Shown: positions 41,854 through 50,425, counted from the first letter of the stretch. The stretch is DNA of 64,000 bases from Nocardia concava NBRC 100430 (GCF_000308815.1 NZ_BAFX01000205.1:53408-117407); one strand, 5' to 3'. Notes: a model not told the origin generated them from the sequence alone. Made by a program: numbers and translations.

Positions 41854-42519
41854 ATGAGTGAGACCGTGAAGATCGAGAAGACGCCCGAACCCGACGCGGA
41901 GCAGGTCGAGGAGACATCGGCCGAGGTCGTGACCCCAGCGCCGAATCCGTACACCGACCCGGCCGCGTTCTCGAATGCGGTGCCCGCCAAGAGCTTCGGT
42001 GACCGCGCCTATCCGTTCCTGGCCGCCGCCACCGCACTCTTCGCGATCGCGGCGGTGGTGCTCGGGGTGCTGTGGCACGGTTCTGCCAGCGACTACGACG
42101 CCCTGAAATCCGCTCAGTCCGACCGGGATCGGGCCGCCCAGGTGGCCAAGGACTACACCCTGCGCTCGCTCACCTACGACTACCGCAACCTGCCCGCCTT
42201 CTTCGACGGTGTGCAGCGCGGCACCTCGGATGCGTTGCGCGACAGATATTCCCAGGTCCACGACACCCTCGCCAAGATCATGACCGACGCCCAGGTGGTC
42301 GCCACCGGCGATGTGGTCGGCACCTCGGTGGAGGCCAAGGGCAACGACCAGTACACCGTCACCGTCTACGCCACCCAGAAGACCCAGAACGTGCAGCAGC
42401 CGGATCCGGCCACCGTGCCGAACCTGCTGGTGCTCACCGTCGCCAAGAGCGGCGGCGACTGGCTGGTCACCGACTACGGCCCCAAGGACGTCGGCGCGAA
42501 GGGCGGGGCCGCGAAATAG
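41854..42519 (+). CDS. Mce-associated membrane protein
   Basis: A 221-residue protein of the Mas/Mam family. A charged N-terminus of about 50 residues (EKTPEPDAEQVEETSAEV) leads to one helix (PFLAAATALFAIAAVVLGVLW) and an extracytoplasmic domain resembling an NTF2-like fold (DYRNLPAFFDGVQRGTSDALRDRY, VVGTSVEAKGNDQYTVTVYA). Such proteins stabilise or assist Mce importers. It closes the mce operon; its TAG stop touches the next TetR frame. Confidence 0.85.
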   Translation: MSETVKIEKTPEPDAEQVEETSAEVVTPAPNPYTDPAAFSNAVPAKSFGDRAYPFLAAATALFAIAAVVLGVLWHGSASDYDALKSAQSDRDRAAQVAKDYTLRSLTYDYRNLPAFFDGVQRGTSDALRDRYSQVHDTLAKIMTDAQVVATGDVVGTSVEAKGNDQYTVTVYATQKTQNVQQPDPATVPNLLVLTVAKSGGDWLVTDYGPKDVGAKGGAAK

Positions 42520-43163
42520 TCTCGAAGCGCATCGGCCGCCCGCCGCAGACCGAGCTCCCGTCGCGGCGGCGCCGGCAGATCATCGAAGCCGCCTTCGAGG
42601 TCTTCACCGCCAACGGCTACGAGGCCACCGCCATCTCCCAGGTCGCCGCCCACGCCGGAATCGGCCAGGGCACCGTCTACCGCTACTTCGGCAGCAAACG
42701 CGAAATCCTGGACCACGTCATCGATCTCGGCATCGAGAAGGTGACCGAGGCGATGGAACTGCACCTGGTGCTCGGCGCCGCGGGCGATGTCGGGGAACTC
42801 GTGGCGGTGGTGCGCGCGGCGGTGGAGCGGCTCTACGACCTGCTCGAGCGCGAACCGCAGGTGCTGCGGCTGCTGGTGGTGGAGGCGGGAGCCATCGATC
42901 CGGAACTGGCGCACCGGCTGCTCGGCCTGGAGTCGATGACGGCCTCACTGATCGCGGGGGAACTGACGCGTGGCATGGAGGAAGGTTGGATCCGTCCCGA
43001 CATCGACCCGGAAGTGCTGGGCCACACCATTCTCACCATGGTCGGCCCGTGGATCATGCGGGAACTGGTGGGCGCGGGCAATCCGACTATCCGCGACCGC
43101 AGCATGACCGTCGTCTTCGACCTGGTCGACAGAACCCTGCGCCCCCGGAGTCCCCACCCGTGA
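42516..43163 (+). CDS. TetR-family regulator lacking a canonical start codon
   Basis: A TetR regulator of about 215 residues. The HTH is clear: RRRQIIEAAFEVFTANGYEA, VAAHAGIGQGTVYRYFGSKREILD. In this frame no ATG, GTG or TTG lies near the expected N-terminus; the sequence before it reads ATA GTC TCG AAG. The near-cognate ATA at 42516 overlaps the TAG stop of the Mce-associated gene, and a GTC stands where GTG would be natural. Either the start is unusual, or a point mutation (or sequence error) has removed it. Placed after the mce operon, it may regulate it. Confidence 0.75.
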   Translation: MVSKRIGRPPQTELPSRRRRQIIEAAFEVFTANGYEATAISQVAAHAGIGQGTVYRYFGSKREILDHVIDLGIEKVTEAMELHLVLGAAGDVGELVAVVRAAVERLYDLLEREPQVLRLLVVEAGAIDPELAHRLLGLESMTASLIAGELTRGMEEGWIRPDIDPEVLGHTILTMVGPWIMRELVGAGNPTIRDRSMTVVFDLVDRTLRPRSPHP

Positions 43164-43798
43164 CCCCCCTGGCTGCCGATCCCGACCCCGCCCGCCGCAC
43201 CCGTACCGAACGCCGCCGCGACGAATTGATCACCGCCACCTACGAATTGGTGACAACCCGCGGCTTCCGCGCCATCGGCGTGGACGACATCACCACCGCC
43301 GCCGGCGTCAGCCACGGCACCTTCTACAACTACTTCGCCAACAAACGCGACATCCTCGACGCCGTCATCGACCACTGCTTCACCCTCCTCAGCACCCGCC
43401 TCCTGGGCCCCGAAGGCGACGACACCCCCGACACCATGGACGCCTTCTGCGCCCGCTACGCCCGAGTCATCGACCGCTGCTACGACCTGGCCGCCACCGA
43501 ACCCGGCCTGGTCAACTTCTTCCTCCTCGAAGCCTCCTCCATAGACGCCCGAGTCCTCGACCGTTGCATGCACAACGCCCGCACCTACGCCGCCCAATCC
43601 GTAGCCAAAATCCGCCACGGCATCGCCCAAGGCTTCCTCAACCCCGACCTCGACCCGGACATAGCCGGCGAAGTCTTGCTGTCGGTCCTGGTCTCGGCGT
43701 TGCTCTCCGCCCTCCGAGCCGGCTCCGACGGCCTCACCCAACCCCGCGTCCGCACCCAACTAACCACCTTCCTCCGCACCGCCCTCGCCCCGCCCTGA
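43160..43798 (+). CDS. TetR-family regulator
   Basis: A 212-residue TetR protein. RRRDELITATYELVTTRGFR, then DDITTAAGVSHGTFYNYFANKRDILD is the HTH region. C-terminal domain helical (RYARVIDRCYDLAATEPGLV, QSVAKIRHGIAQGFLNPD). GTG start overlapping the stop of the previous TetR gene by four bases, so the pair is co-transcribed behind the mce operon. Two consecutive TetR genes with different C-terminal halves suggest separate ligands. Third-position codon usage is strongly C-biased. Confidence 0.88.
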   Translation: MTPLAADPDPARRTRTERRRDELITATYELVTTRGFRAIGVDDITTAAGVSHGTFYNYFANKRDILDAVIDHCFTLLSTRLLGPEGDDTPDTMDAFCARYARVIDRCYDLAATEPGLVNFFLLEASSIDARVLDRCMHNARTYAAQSVAKIRHGIAQGFLNPDLDPDIAGEVLLSVLVSALLSALRAGSDGLTQPRVRTQLTTFLRTALAPP

Positions 43799-43801
43799 TC
43801 G

Positions 43802-43871
43802 CCGAGCGGCACATCCTGGAGGCTGAATTAGGGAGAATTCGGGCAAATTGGCTCCGGGATGTGCCGCTCGG
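43802..43871. repeat. Inverted-repeat element, copy 1
   Basis: CCGAGCGGCACATCC (43802-43816) and GGATGTGCCGCTCGG (43857-43871) are exact inverted ends around 40 bases. The whole segment, plus GTGAAAG-GGAGGG beyond it, recurs at 60040-60120 with about 14 changes in 82 aligned bases. The adjoining GGGGGAG serves as ribosome binding site of the next gene. It resembles a small REP/MITE-type element. Confidence 0.75.
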
Positions 43872-43897
43872 TGAAAGGGGAGGGGGAGACTGGCGGG

Positions 43898-44914
43898 ATG
43901 GCGATGATGGGTGCTTGGCGGGTGGATGTGCCGGGGGCGGTCGACGAGGGGCCGGTGCGGTTCGAGCGGGTCGAGGTGCCCGTGCCGGGCCGCGGTGAGC
44001 TGCTCGTGCGGGTGCTGGCGTGCGGTGTCTGCCGGACCGATCTGCATGTGGTCGAGGGGGACCTGCCGGTGCATCGGGAGCATGTCGTGCCCGGGCACGA
44101 GGTGGTCGGGGAAGTCGTCGCGGTCGGGGGCGGGGGAGAGTTCCGGGTCGGGGATCGGGTGGGGATCGCGTGGTTGCGGCACACCTGCGGGGTGTGCCGG
44201 TACTGCCTGCGCGGGAACGAGAATCTGTGCCCGCAGTCGCGGTACACCGGGTGGGACGCGGATGGCGGGTATGCCGAATTCGCTACGGTGCCGGCGGATT
44301 ACGCGCTGCCACTACCCGATGGCTACAGCGATGCCGAGCTCGCGCCACTGCTGTGCGCCGGGATCATCGGATACCGGGCGCTGAAGCGGGCGGCTCTGCC
44401 CGAGGGCGGGCGGCTGGGGATCTACGGGTTCGGTGGCAGTGCGCACCTCGCGGCGCAGGTGGCCCTGGCGCAGGGTGCGGAGGTGCATGTGATGACGCGG
44501 GACAAGGCGGCGCAAGATCTCGCGATGGAGCTCGGGGCGGCGTCGGCGCAGGGGGCCGCGGAGGCGCCGCCGGTGGCATTGGATTCGGCGATTCTCTTTG
44601 CGCCGGTGGGGGATTTGGTGTTGCCGGCGCTGGAGGCGCTGGATCGGGGTGGGGTGTTGTCGATCGCCGGGATTCATCTCAGCGATATTCCGGTGCTGAA
44701 CTATCAGCGCCATCTGTTCCAGGAGCGGGAGATTCGGTCGGTGACCGCCAATACACGGGCGGATGCGCGGGAGTTTCTGGCGTTCGCGGGGCGGCATCGG
44801 CTCGAGGTGACCGCACAGCCCTATCCGCTGGCGGAAGCCGATCGCGCGCTGCGGGACCTGAAGCACGGGCGATTCGCGGGAGCCGCGGTGCTCATGCCTA
44901 CTTCTGAAGCGTGA
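43898..44914 (+). CDS. Zinc-dependent alcohol dehydrogenase
   Basis: A 338-residue medium-chain dehydrogenase of the AdhA type. Catalytic zinc ligands lie in ACGVCRTDLHV and VVPGHEVVG; the structural zinc loop reads CGVCRYCLRGNENLC. The cofactor domain has IYGFGGSAHLAAQVA. It oxidises primary or secondary alcohols, or reduces aldehydes. The start is ATG at 43898 behind GGGGGAG derived from the repeat element. Its 3' end overlaps the convergent methyltransferase gene by 17 bases. Confidence 0.88.
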   Translation: MAMMGAWRVDVPGAVDEGPVRFERVEVPVPGRGELLVRVLACGVCRTDLHVVEGDLPVHREHVVPGHEVVGEVVAVGGGGEFRVGDRVGIAWLRHTCGVCRYCLRGNENLCPQSRYTGWDADGGYAEFATVPADYALPLPDGYSDAELAPLLCAGIIGYRALKRAALPEGGRLGIYGFGGSAHLAAQVALAQGAEVHVMTRDKAAQDLAMELGAASAQGAAEAPPVALDSAILFAPVGDLVLPALEALDRGGVLSIAGIHLSDIPVLNYQRHLFQEREIRSVTANTRADAREFLAFAGRHRLEVTAQPYPLAEADRALRDLKHGRFAGAAVLMPTSEA

Positions 44915-45755
44915 ACTGCATGACGTCGAGGTGGCCCGCGCGGAAGTAGTGAGCGCACCCGGTGAGGTACTTGAGATAGCGCTGGTAGACCTCCTCGGAA
45001 GTGAGGTGAACCGCCTCGGTGTGGTGGGTTTCCAAAGCCTCGGCCCACAGGTCGAGGGTGCGGGCGTAGTGGGGACGCAGGGATTGGATGCGGGTGGTGC
45101 GGAAGCCTGCCGCCTCGGCCTCGTGCGGGACGGTATCGGGTTGGGGCAGTTGGCCGCCGGGGAAGATCTCGCGCTTCATGAAGATGTGGAACAGGGCGTC
45201 CTCGCGGGTCACGGGGATCTCGGCGGCGCGGAGTTCGGCGAGGGTCCGGCCGATGATGGTGTGCAGCAGCATGCGGCCGTCGGCCGGCAGCAGGCGGTGG
45301 CAGCGGGTGAAGAATTCGGCGTAGCGCTGCTTGCGGAAGTGCTCGAACGCGCCGATGCTGACGATGCGGTCGGCGGTGCCGTCGAATTCCTCCCAACCCT
45401 GTAGTCGCACTTCGGCTTCGGTGATGCCGAGCTCGCGCAGCCGGGCCTGGACATGATCGAACTGGTTGCGGCTCAGGGTGAGTCCGATGACGCGCACGCC
45501 GTAGGTCAGCACCGCGCGGATCATGGTGGAACCCCACCCGCAGCCGATATCGAGCAGCGTCATGCCGGGCTCGAGCTCCAGTTTGCCGAGCGCCAAATCG
45601 ATCTTGGCCTGTTGCGCCTCCTCGAGGCTCAGGTTTGCGCGCTCGAAGAACGCGCAACTGTAGGTCATGGAGGGGTCGAGGAACAGCGAGTAGAAGTCGT
45701 CGGACAGGTCGTAGTGCGACTGCACCTGCCGGTAGAAGGGTGCGAGCTGGGCCAT
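44898..45755 (-). CDS. Cyclopropane mycolic-acid synthase family SAM methyltransferase
   Basis: A 285-residue member of the cyclopropane-fatty-acid/mycolic-acid methyltransferase family (CmaA/MmaA/PcaA). The N-terminus FYRQVQSHYDLSDDFYSLFL and TYSCAFFERANLSLEEAQQAK are family hallmarks. SAM binding is by LLDIGCGWGS (67-76), with SIGAFEHF and PGGQLP later. Such enzymes add methylene or methyl groups to double bonds of mycolate or fatty-acyl chains. The start is ATG at 45755 after AGGAGA; longer frames have no such signal. Confidence 0.92.
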   Translation of the reverse strand: MAQLAPFYRQVQSHYDLSDDFYSLFLDPSMTYSCAFFERANLSLEEAQQAKIDLALGKLELEPGMTLLDIGCGWGSTMIRAVLTYGVRVIGLTLSRNQFDHVQARLRELGITEAEVRLQGWEEFDGTADRIVSIGAFEHFRKQRYAEFFTRCHRLLPADGRMLLHTIIGRTLAELRAAEIPVTREDALFHIFMKREIFPGGQLPQPDTVPHEAEAAGFRTTRIQSLRPHYARTLDLWAEALETHHTEAVHLTSEEVYQRYLKYLTGCAHYFRAGHLDVMQFTLQK

Positions 45756-45984
45756 GGCGGAACTCTCCTGGGGCGGGCCGAGATCCGGGGCGGGACATCG
45801 GGCGGACACCAGGACATACGAGGCGGACCCGCCTCCGGTTCTACATCCATGACACACCGGCAACACGCCGGGTTTTTCACTCCGAGTTTCCGATTCGAGC
45901 CCGGCGTAACGGCGGCGGCTGCTTTCCTGATGTGGAGTGCAGCATCGCTTCAGCAAACACAATTCGGAGGGTTGGGGACCAGCC

Positions 45985-46887
45985 ATGCACCGCACCGGAC
46001 ACGAAGAGGTCCAATCTGGCAGGCCGTGGCTGTGGACAATTCTGGCGGGAGCGGTGGTGGTCGGACTGGCCACGTGGTGGATCAAACCGCAGTCACTGAG
46101 CTGTCATGCCGCCACACCCACCACAACCGTCATCACGGTTCCCGCGGCGCTCCCGCCGAGCTCGGTTACCCCTCAGCAGATTCAGACCCCCGAGGCGCAG
46201 CCGGCGCGGGAACCGGGTGAGGCCCGCTTCTACGCCTTCAGTCAGGGCGTGGCCTGCTCGCTGCCGGATCTGCCGTTGGACGGCTACTACGTCGGAGTCC
46301 CGACCGGTAGGTACGACGGTTCCGCGCCCTGCGGCTCCTACGTCGACATCGACGGCCCGCTCGGCAGCGTCCGCGCCGAGGTGGTGGACCGCTGCCCCGC
46401 CTGCGCCCCCAACCAATACGATTTGAGCCGTTCGGCTTTCGAGGCCATCGCCAATACCACCGACGGCGTCGCGCAGATCCATATCAGCCAGGTTCGCGAC
46501 CCCAACCCGGCCCCCGAACTCGTGTACCGCATCGAGCAGAGCTCCTCGCCGAGCTGGATCTCGATCCTGTTCTCCGGCAGCGGAAATCCGCTCGCGCAAG
46601 TCTCCTTGCGTCCCGAATCCGGCGGCGATTACCTGCCCCTGCGCCGCGGCAACGACAACTACTGGAGCATTTCCGGTGCGGGCGCGGGCCCCTTCACCGC
46701 CGAAATCACCGACATCTACGGCCACGCCGCCTTCGTCTCCGGCATCACCCTCGAACCGGGTCAGGTGCGGCACACCGGAATTCGCCTCTACGAGATCCCC
46801 GTCGACCAGCCCACCACCCCGCCCCCGCCCTCGGCCCCGGTGGTCGTCACCACGGTGGTCGCGCCCGCACCCGGCTGCAAGTCGTAA
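45985..46887 (+). CDS. Membrane-anchored expansin-like protein
   Basis: A 300-residue protein with a short N-terminal anchor helix (LWTILAGAVVVGLATWW), a Thr/Pro linker, then a two-domain expansin. The first (DPBB) domain has ATFYG-type RFYAFSQGVACS, DGYYVGVPTGRYDGSAPCGSYVDIDG and VVDRCPACAPNQYDLSRSAF; the second resembles the cellulose-binding-like domain (LVYRIEQSSSPSWISILF onward). Expansins loosen polysaccharide networks without hydrolysis, as in Bacillus EXLX1. The C-terminal tail is Pro- and Val-rich. Anchoring to the membrane is atypical, so it may act on the cell's own envelope polysaccharides (inference). Confidence 0.8.
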   Translation: MHRTGHEEVQSGRPWLWTILAGAVVVGLATWWIKPQSLSCHAATPTTTVITVPAALPPSSVTPQQIQTPEAQPAREPGEARFYAFSQGVACSLPDLPLDGYYVGVPTGRYDGSAPCGSYVDIDGPLGSVRAEVVDRCPACAPNQYDLSRSAFEAIANTTDGVAQIHISQVRDPNPAPELVYRIEQSSSPSWISILFSGSGNPLAQVSLRPESGGDYLPLRRGNDNYWSISGAGAGPFTAEITDIYGHAAFVSGITLEPGQVRHTGIRLYEIPVDQPTTPPPPSAPVVVTTVVAPAPGCKS

Positions 46888-46918
46888 CCGGCCGCCGTCG
46901 CTCCCTTATGGCATCATC

Positions 46919-46938
46919 AAATGGAACGTGTTCCATTT
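46919..46938. promoter_or_regulatory. KstR-type palindromic operator
   Basis: AAATGGAAC-GT-GTTCCATTT is perfectly symmetrical apart from the central GT. The inner 14 bases fit TnnAACnnGTTnnA, the consensus reported for KstR, the TetR repressor of cholesterol catabolism in mycolate actinobacteria. It lies 34 bases before the hydrolase start. Confidence 0.65.
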
Positions 46939-46971
46939 CGACCGCCGAGGCGGGGTGCCGGGAGGCCTTCG

Positions 46972-47895
46972 ATGACGAACCCCAAACTGGAGCTGACCAC
47001 ACCGAACGCCGGATCTCGCGGCGGCCGCCGGCTGTCGCCGCGCATCTCCCGGCTGACCGAGGTGCCGCAGGGCTCGATGGTGGAACTACCCGGCCGCGGC
47101 ACCACCTATGTGGTGGACCTGCCGGGTCCCGCCGCGGATTCGCCGACCGTCCTACTGCTGCACGGCATGGCCACCACCGCCATGCTCAACTGGTTCCCGA
47201 GCCTGCGTGAACTCAACGAGCGCTACCGCGTGGTCCTGTTCGACCAGCGCTGGCACGGCCACGGAATCCGTTCCGAGCGTTTCGATCTCGACGATCTGGC
47301 CGACGACGTCATCGCGGTCGCCGACGCGGTCGGCGTCGAACGGCCCATCCTCGCGGGCTATTCCATGGGCGGGGTCATCGCCCAGCTGACCGCGCACCGC
47401 CACCCGGACCGGGTGGGCGGGATGGTGCTGGCCGCCACCACGTACCGCTTCCAGGAGACGCGCCGCGAACGCGCCTTCCACCGCACCTGGGCGGCCACCG
47501 CGACCATGTTCTCGGAATGGTCGTTCCGCCGCGCCGAACTGCGCCGCGACAAACTTCCCACGCTGCCGGAATCCTCCTGGCCGGTGGGGCGCATGGATCG
47601 CTGGGCCATGGCGGAATTGCGGGCCACCAGCGGCTGGGCGCTGACGCAGGCGCTCGTGGTGCTTGGGCGATTCGATTCGTCGGAATGGATCTCGACGCTG
47701 AAGGTGCCGACGGCCGTGGTCATCACCACACGGGATCGGGCACTGCCCGTCTTCCGTCAGCTGGAAATGGCGAAAGCGATTCCGGGAGCGGAGATCTTCC
47801 TCGCCAAGGCCGGTCACGCGGCCTGCGCACTCGAGGCGGACGTCTTTGTCCCGGTGTTCCTCGAGGCCGTTCAGTCGGTGGCGGATCGTTTGTAG
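46972..47895 (+). CDS. Alpha/beta hydrolase
   Basis: A 307-residue alpha/beta hydrolase. Oxyanion region VLLLHGMATTA, FDQRWHGHG, the nucleophile elbow GYSMGG, and the late AGHAACALEAD with the histidine are present. The acid is probably in ITTRDRALP. No export signal. The start is ATG at 46972 with GGGAGG upstream. A KstR-type site in its promoter suggests a role in sterol or lipid breakdown. Ends two bases from the convergent WS/DGAT gene. Confidence 0.85.
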   Translation: MTNPKLELTTPNAGSRGGRRLSPRISRLTEVPQGSMVELPGRGTTYVVDLPGPAADSPTVLLLHGMATTAMLNWFPSLRELNERYRVVLFDQRWHGHGIRSERFDLDDLADDVIAVADAVGVERPILAGYSMGGVIAQLTAHRHPDRVGGMVLAATTYRFQETRRERAFHRTWAATATMFSEWSFRRAELRRDKLPTLPESSWPVGRMDRWAMAELRATSGWALTQALVVLGRFDSSEWISTLKVPTAVVITTRDRALPVFRQLEMAKAIPGAEIFLAKAGHAACALEADVFVPVFLEAVQSVADRL

Positions 47896-47896
47896 C

Positions 47897-49300
47897 TCAG
47901 GCCTTTTCGCGGGCGGCCTTGAGCAATTCGGTGATCACCTCGGGAATGGCGTCGGTGATCTTGTCGACGTCCGGCACCAATTCCTGACAGGCGATGAAAC
48001 CGAAATCCAGGTGGCCGTTGTTGGAGATCACCGTTGCGGTGAGTCCAGCGCCGTGGAACACCGGCCCGAACGGGTACATCGAGGACACCCGCACGCCGAG
48101 GAAATACATCGGGAAATTGGGTCCGGGCACATTCGACACCACCAGGTTGTGCACCACCGGGTGATGCTCGGCCAGCTTGAACGAGGAATACGCCCGCGCG
48201 GCCAGCTGGAAGGTGTTGGGCGGCGCGTACTTCGCCCAGTCCTGGAGGAAGTCGGCGCCGATGAGGTTGTGCTCCTCCTTGGCTCCGCGATTGTCCTCGG
48301 CGATGGCCTGCATGCGTGCCACCGGGTTCTCGATATCGGTGTAGAGGCGCGCGAAAATGGTCGAGACCTTGTTGGTGCCCTCTTCGTGGCGCGAGGTCTC
48401 GTGCGTGGACACCGGAACCGAGGCCATGAGCGAGGTTTCGGGGAGCTCGTCGTGCAGTTCGAGGTAGCTGCGCAGCGCGCCGCCCACCACCGCCAGCACC
48501 ACGTCGTTGACCTTCACGCCGAAGGCCGTCTTTATCTCCTTGATATCCGACAGCTCGGTCTGCACGAAGGCGATGGAGCGATGCGGGGTGATTGCCCGAT
48601 TGAACGGCGTGCGCGGCGCGGTGAAAGGCAGTGGCATGCCGCGGGATCCGGTGCCGCGCCGGCGCTGAACCAGACCGCCCAGAATGCCAACGGTCTTGGG
48701 CACCATGCCGACCATGCCCAGCTTGCCCGGGAACTTCAGCAGCGCCTCGGCGGTCAGCTGCAGGTCGTTGGGTTCCGATTCGGCCGCAACGGTTTCCGGT
48801 GGGGGCGGGTTGTAGCTCACGCCCGGCTCCACGTCGCACAGGTGCATCATCATGTTGGTGCCGGTGATGCCATCGACGATGGCGTGGTGGTACTTCGAGA
48901 TGACCGCCACCTTGCCGTGCGGCAGGCCCTCGACCACCCACATCTCCCACAGCGGGCGGGAGCGGTCCAGCGGGCGTCCGGCGATCTCGGCGGCTATGTC
49001 CGCGAGCGCTTTGTCGGGCGCTCCGCCCGGCAGCGTGAGGCGTCTGACGTGGTAGTCCAGGTCGAAATTCGAATCATGAACCCACACGGGATGATCGAGA
49101 TTGAACGGCACCGCGTGCAGCCGTCGCGTCATGGCGGGGATGAGGTGCAGCCGCCGTCCGAGCTCGGCCTTGAAGGACTCGTGATCGAAGCTCGACCCGT
49201 CCGCGCCGGGATCGAGTATCAGCATTGCGCAGACGTGGAGCAGTTGAGTGTCTGTTTCGAGATAGAGGAAGCTCGCGTCGAGCCCGGTAAGTCGTTCCAT
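47897..49300 (-). CDS. Wax ester synthase/diacylglycerol acyltransferase (WS/DGAT)
   Basis: A 467-residue acyltransferase that joins fatty acyl-CoA to diacylglycerol or a fatty alcohol, yielding triacylglycerol or wax ester. The active-site motif HHAIVDG is at residues 138-144; MERLTGLDASFLYLE at the start, RPLWEMWVVEGL, NDVVLAVVGGALRSYL, and the late VVSNVPGPNFPMYFLG are family landmarks. Length is typical. The neighbouring acyl-CoA reductase could supply the alcohol. The promoter region has a palindrome GTTTCAT-G-ATGAAAC at 49406-49420. Confidence 0.93.
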   Translation of the reverse strand: MERLTGLDASFLYLETDTQLLHVCAMLILDPGADGSSFDHESFKAELGRRLHLIPAMTRRLHAVPFNLDHPVWVHDSNFDLDYHVRRLTLPGGAPDKALADIAAEIAGRPLDRSRPLWEMWVVEGLPHGKVAVISKYHHAIVDGITGTNMMMHLCDVEPGVSYNPPPPETVAAESEPNDLQLTAEALLKFPGKLGMVGMVPKTVGILGGLVQRRRGTGSRGMPLPFTAPRTPFNRAITPHRSIAFVQTELSDIKEIKTAFGVKVNDVVLAVVGGALRSYLELHDELPETSLMASVPVSTHETSRHEEGTNKVSTIFARLYTDIENPVARMQAIAEDNRGAKEEHNLIGADFLQDWAKYAPPNTFQLAARAYSSFKLAEHHPVVHNLVVSNVPGPNFPMYFLGVRVSSMYPFGPVFHGAGLTATVISNNGHLDFGFIACQELVPDVDKITDAIPEVITELLKAAREKA

Positions 49301-49496
49301 ACCAACACACTATGAGAACTCGTTGCATTTTGCGCGGCGTTCGCGGTGTGCTCCGGATCCCTTTCGATGCCGTTTCGTTGCCCCAAAATAGCACGTAGAT
49401 AACAAGTTTCATGATGAAACGGTTGGGTACCAATCAGGTGACTCTCCAGTAGAATTCGTTGCCGCATCTTCCGTCCGTTCCTACCTTGGGTCACAT

Positions 49497-49558
49497 AGCC
49501 CGGTGATCAGTCTCTAGTCAATGACAAGAGTCACCGGGCTTCTCACAACGACGTGAGA
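49497..49558 (+). promoter_or_regulatory. Two hairpins in the cutinase leader
   Basis: AGCCCGGTGA (49497-49506) pairs with TCACCGGGCT (49531-49540). The second hairpin, TCTCAC-AACGAC-GTGAGA (49541-49558), abuts the ribosome binding site GAGAGGTGAGG. They sit directly before the ATG at 49569 and could limit translation or act as mRNA stabilisers. Confidence 0.5.
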
Positions 49559-49568
49559 GGTGAGGACA

Positions 49569-50219
49569 ATGGGCGACCGGAAGGTACTGCTGCCTGGAAA
49601 ATGGCTGACGGCTTGGGGTTTGGCGGCGGCGACCATCGCCGCCGCGACCGTGTTCACGCCACCGACGACGGCTCACGCGGACGGCTGCGCCGCCGTGGAT
49701 GTCGTGGTGGCAAGGGGCACAGGTGAACCCGGCTGGCTCGGTGACGAGATAGGCGATCCGCTCTACGGCATGCTGCAGGACCGGTTACCGCTGTCGACCA
49801 CCTCGTACCGCGTGAACTATCCCGCCGACTACAGCTTCAATGTCGGCGCGGGCAGCGCGGATCTGGTGGGACACATGACCGCTCAGGCAGATGCCTGCCC
49901 CGGCCAGGTCTTCGTCCTCATCGGCTACTCGCAGGGCGCGGCGGTCGTGCACGCGGCGCTGGGCACCGGCGCGGTGTCCTGGTACCCGGGCAGCGTCCAG
50001 CTCCCCGGCTACCTCGGTGGTCGCGTCGCCGCCGTCCTGCTCTTCGGTGACCCGGTGCGCGGCCTGGGCTGGAACGTCCCCGGCTGGTTCCTGTCCCGCA
50101 CCGGAGACTGGTGCACCGGAGGCGATCCCGTCTGCGGCTCCGGCACCGACGCCAACGCCCACGTGGCCTACGGCGGCGACCTGGTGGACGCGGTGAACTT
50201 CGCCGCCGCCCACCTCTGA
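49569..50219 (+). CDS. Cutinase-family secreted esterase
   Basis: A 216-residue exported serine esterase. Signal peptide of about 37 residues (KWLTAWGLAAATIAAATV, cleavage near AHADG). Triad: Ser121 in GYSQGA, Asp186 in GGDPVC and His198 in NAHVAYG. Four cysteines (40, 110, 182, 189) are placed for the two family disulphides. Cutinases of mycolate actinomycetes act as esterases, phospholipases or mycolyl-ester hydrolases; true cutin cleavage is not implied. The start is ATG at 49569. Confidence 0.92.
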   Translation: MGDRKVLLPGKWLTAWGLAAATIAAATVFTPPTTAHADGCAAVDVVVARGTGEPGWLGDEIGDPLYGMLQDRLPLSTTSYRVNYPADYSFNVGAGSADLVGHMTAQADACPGQVFVLIGYSQGAAVVHAALGTGAVSWYPGSVQLPGYLGGRVAAVLLFGDPVRGLGWNVPGWFLSRTGDWCTGGDPVCGSGTDANAHVAYGGDLVDAVNFAAAHL

Positions 50220-50370
50220 CCCCGGGGAGGGGCGGGCCCGGCCCTCGGGCGGTTTCGACGGACACATCCGAAACCCCAGGGCGGGTCCGGGTACTTGCGG
50301 CCGGTGGGGGCGTCAGATGCTAGGGCATTTGGGGTCCCTGTCCCACCGCCGGCCCGGCGGGTACCGAAGG

Positions 50371-50406
50371 GTTCGGCCCGGCGTGCTGTTCCACGCCGGG
50401 CCGAAC
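50371..50406. terminator. Bidirectional hairpin between cutinase and acyl-CoA reductase genes
   Basis: GTTCGGCCCGGCGTG, loop CTGTTC, CACGCCGGGCCGAAC: a 15-bp perfect stem between the convergent 3' ends at 50219 and 50426. Positioned 20 bases after the reductase stop codon (minus strand). Confidence 0.8.
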
Positions 50407-50425
50407 TCTGTTGTGGGGGAGGGGG

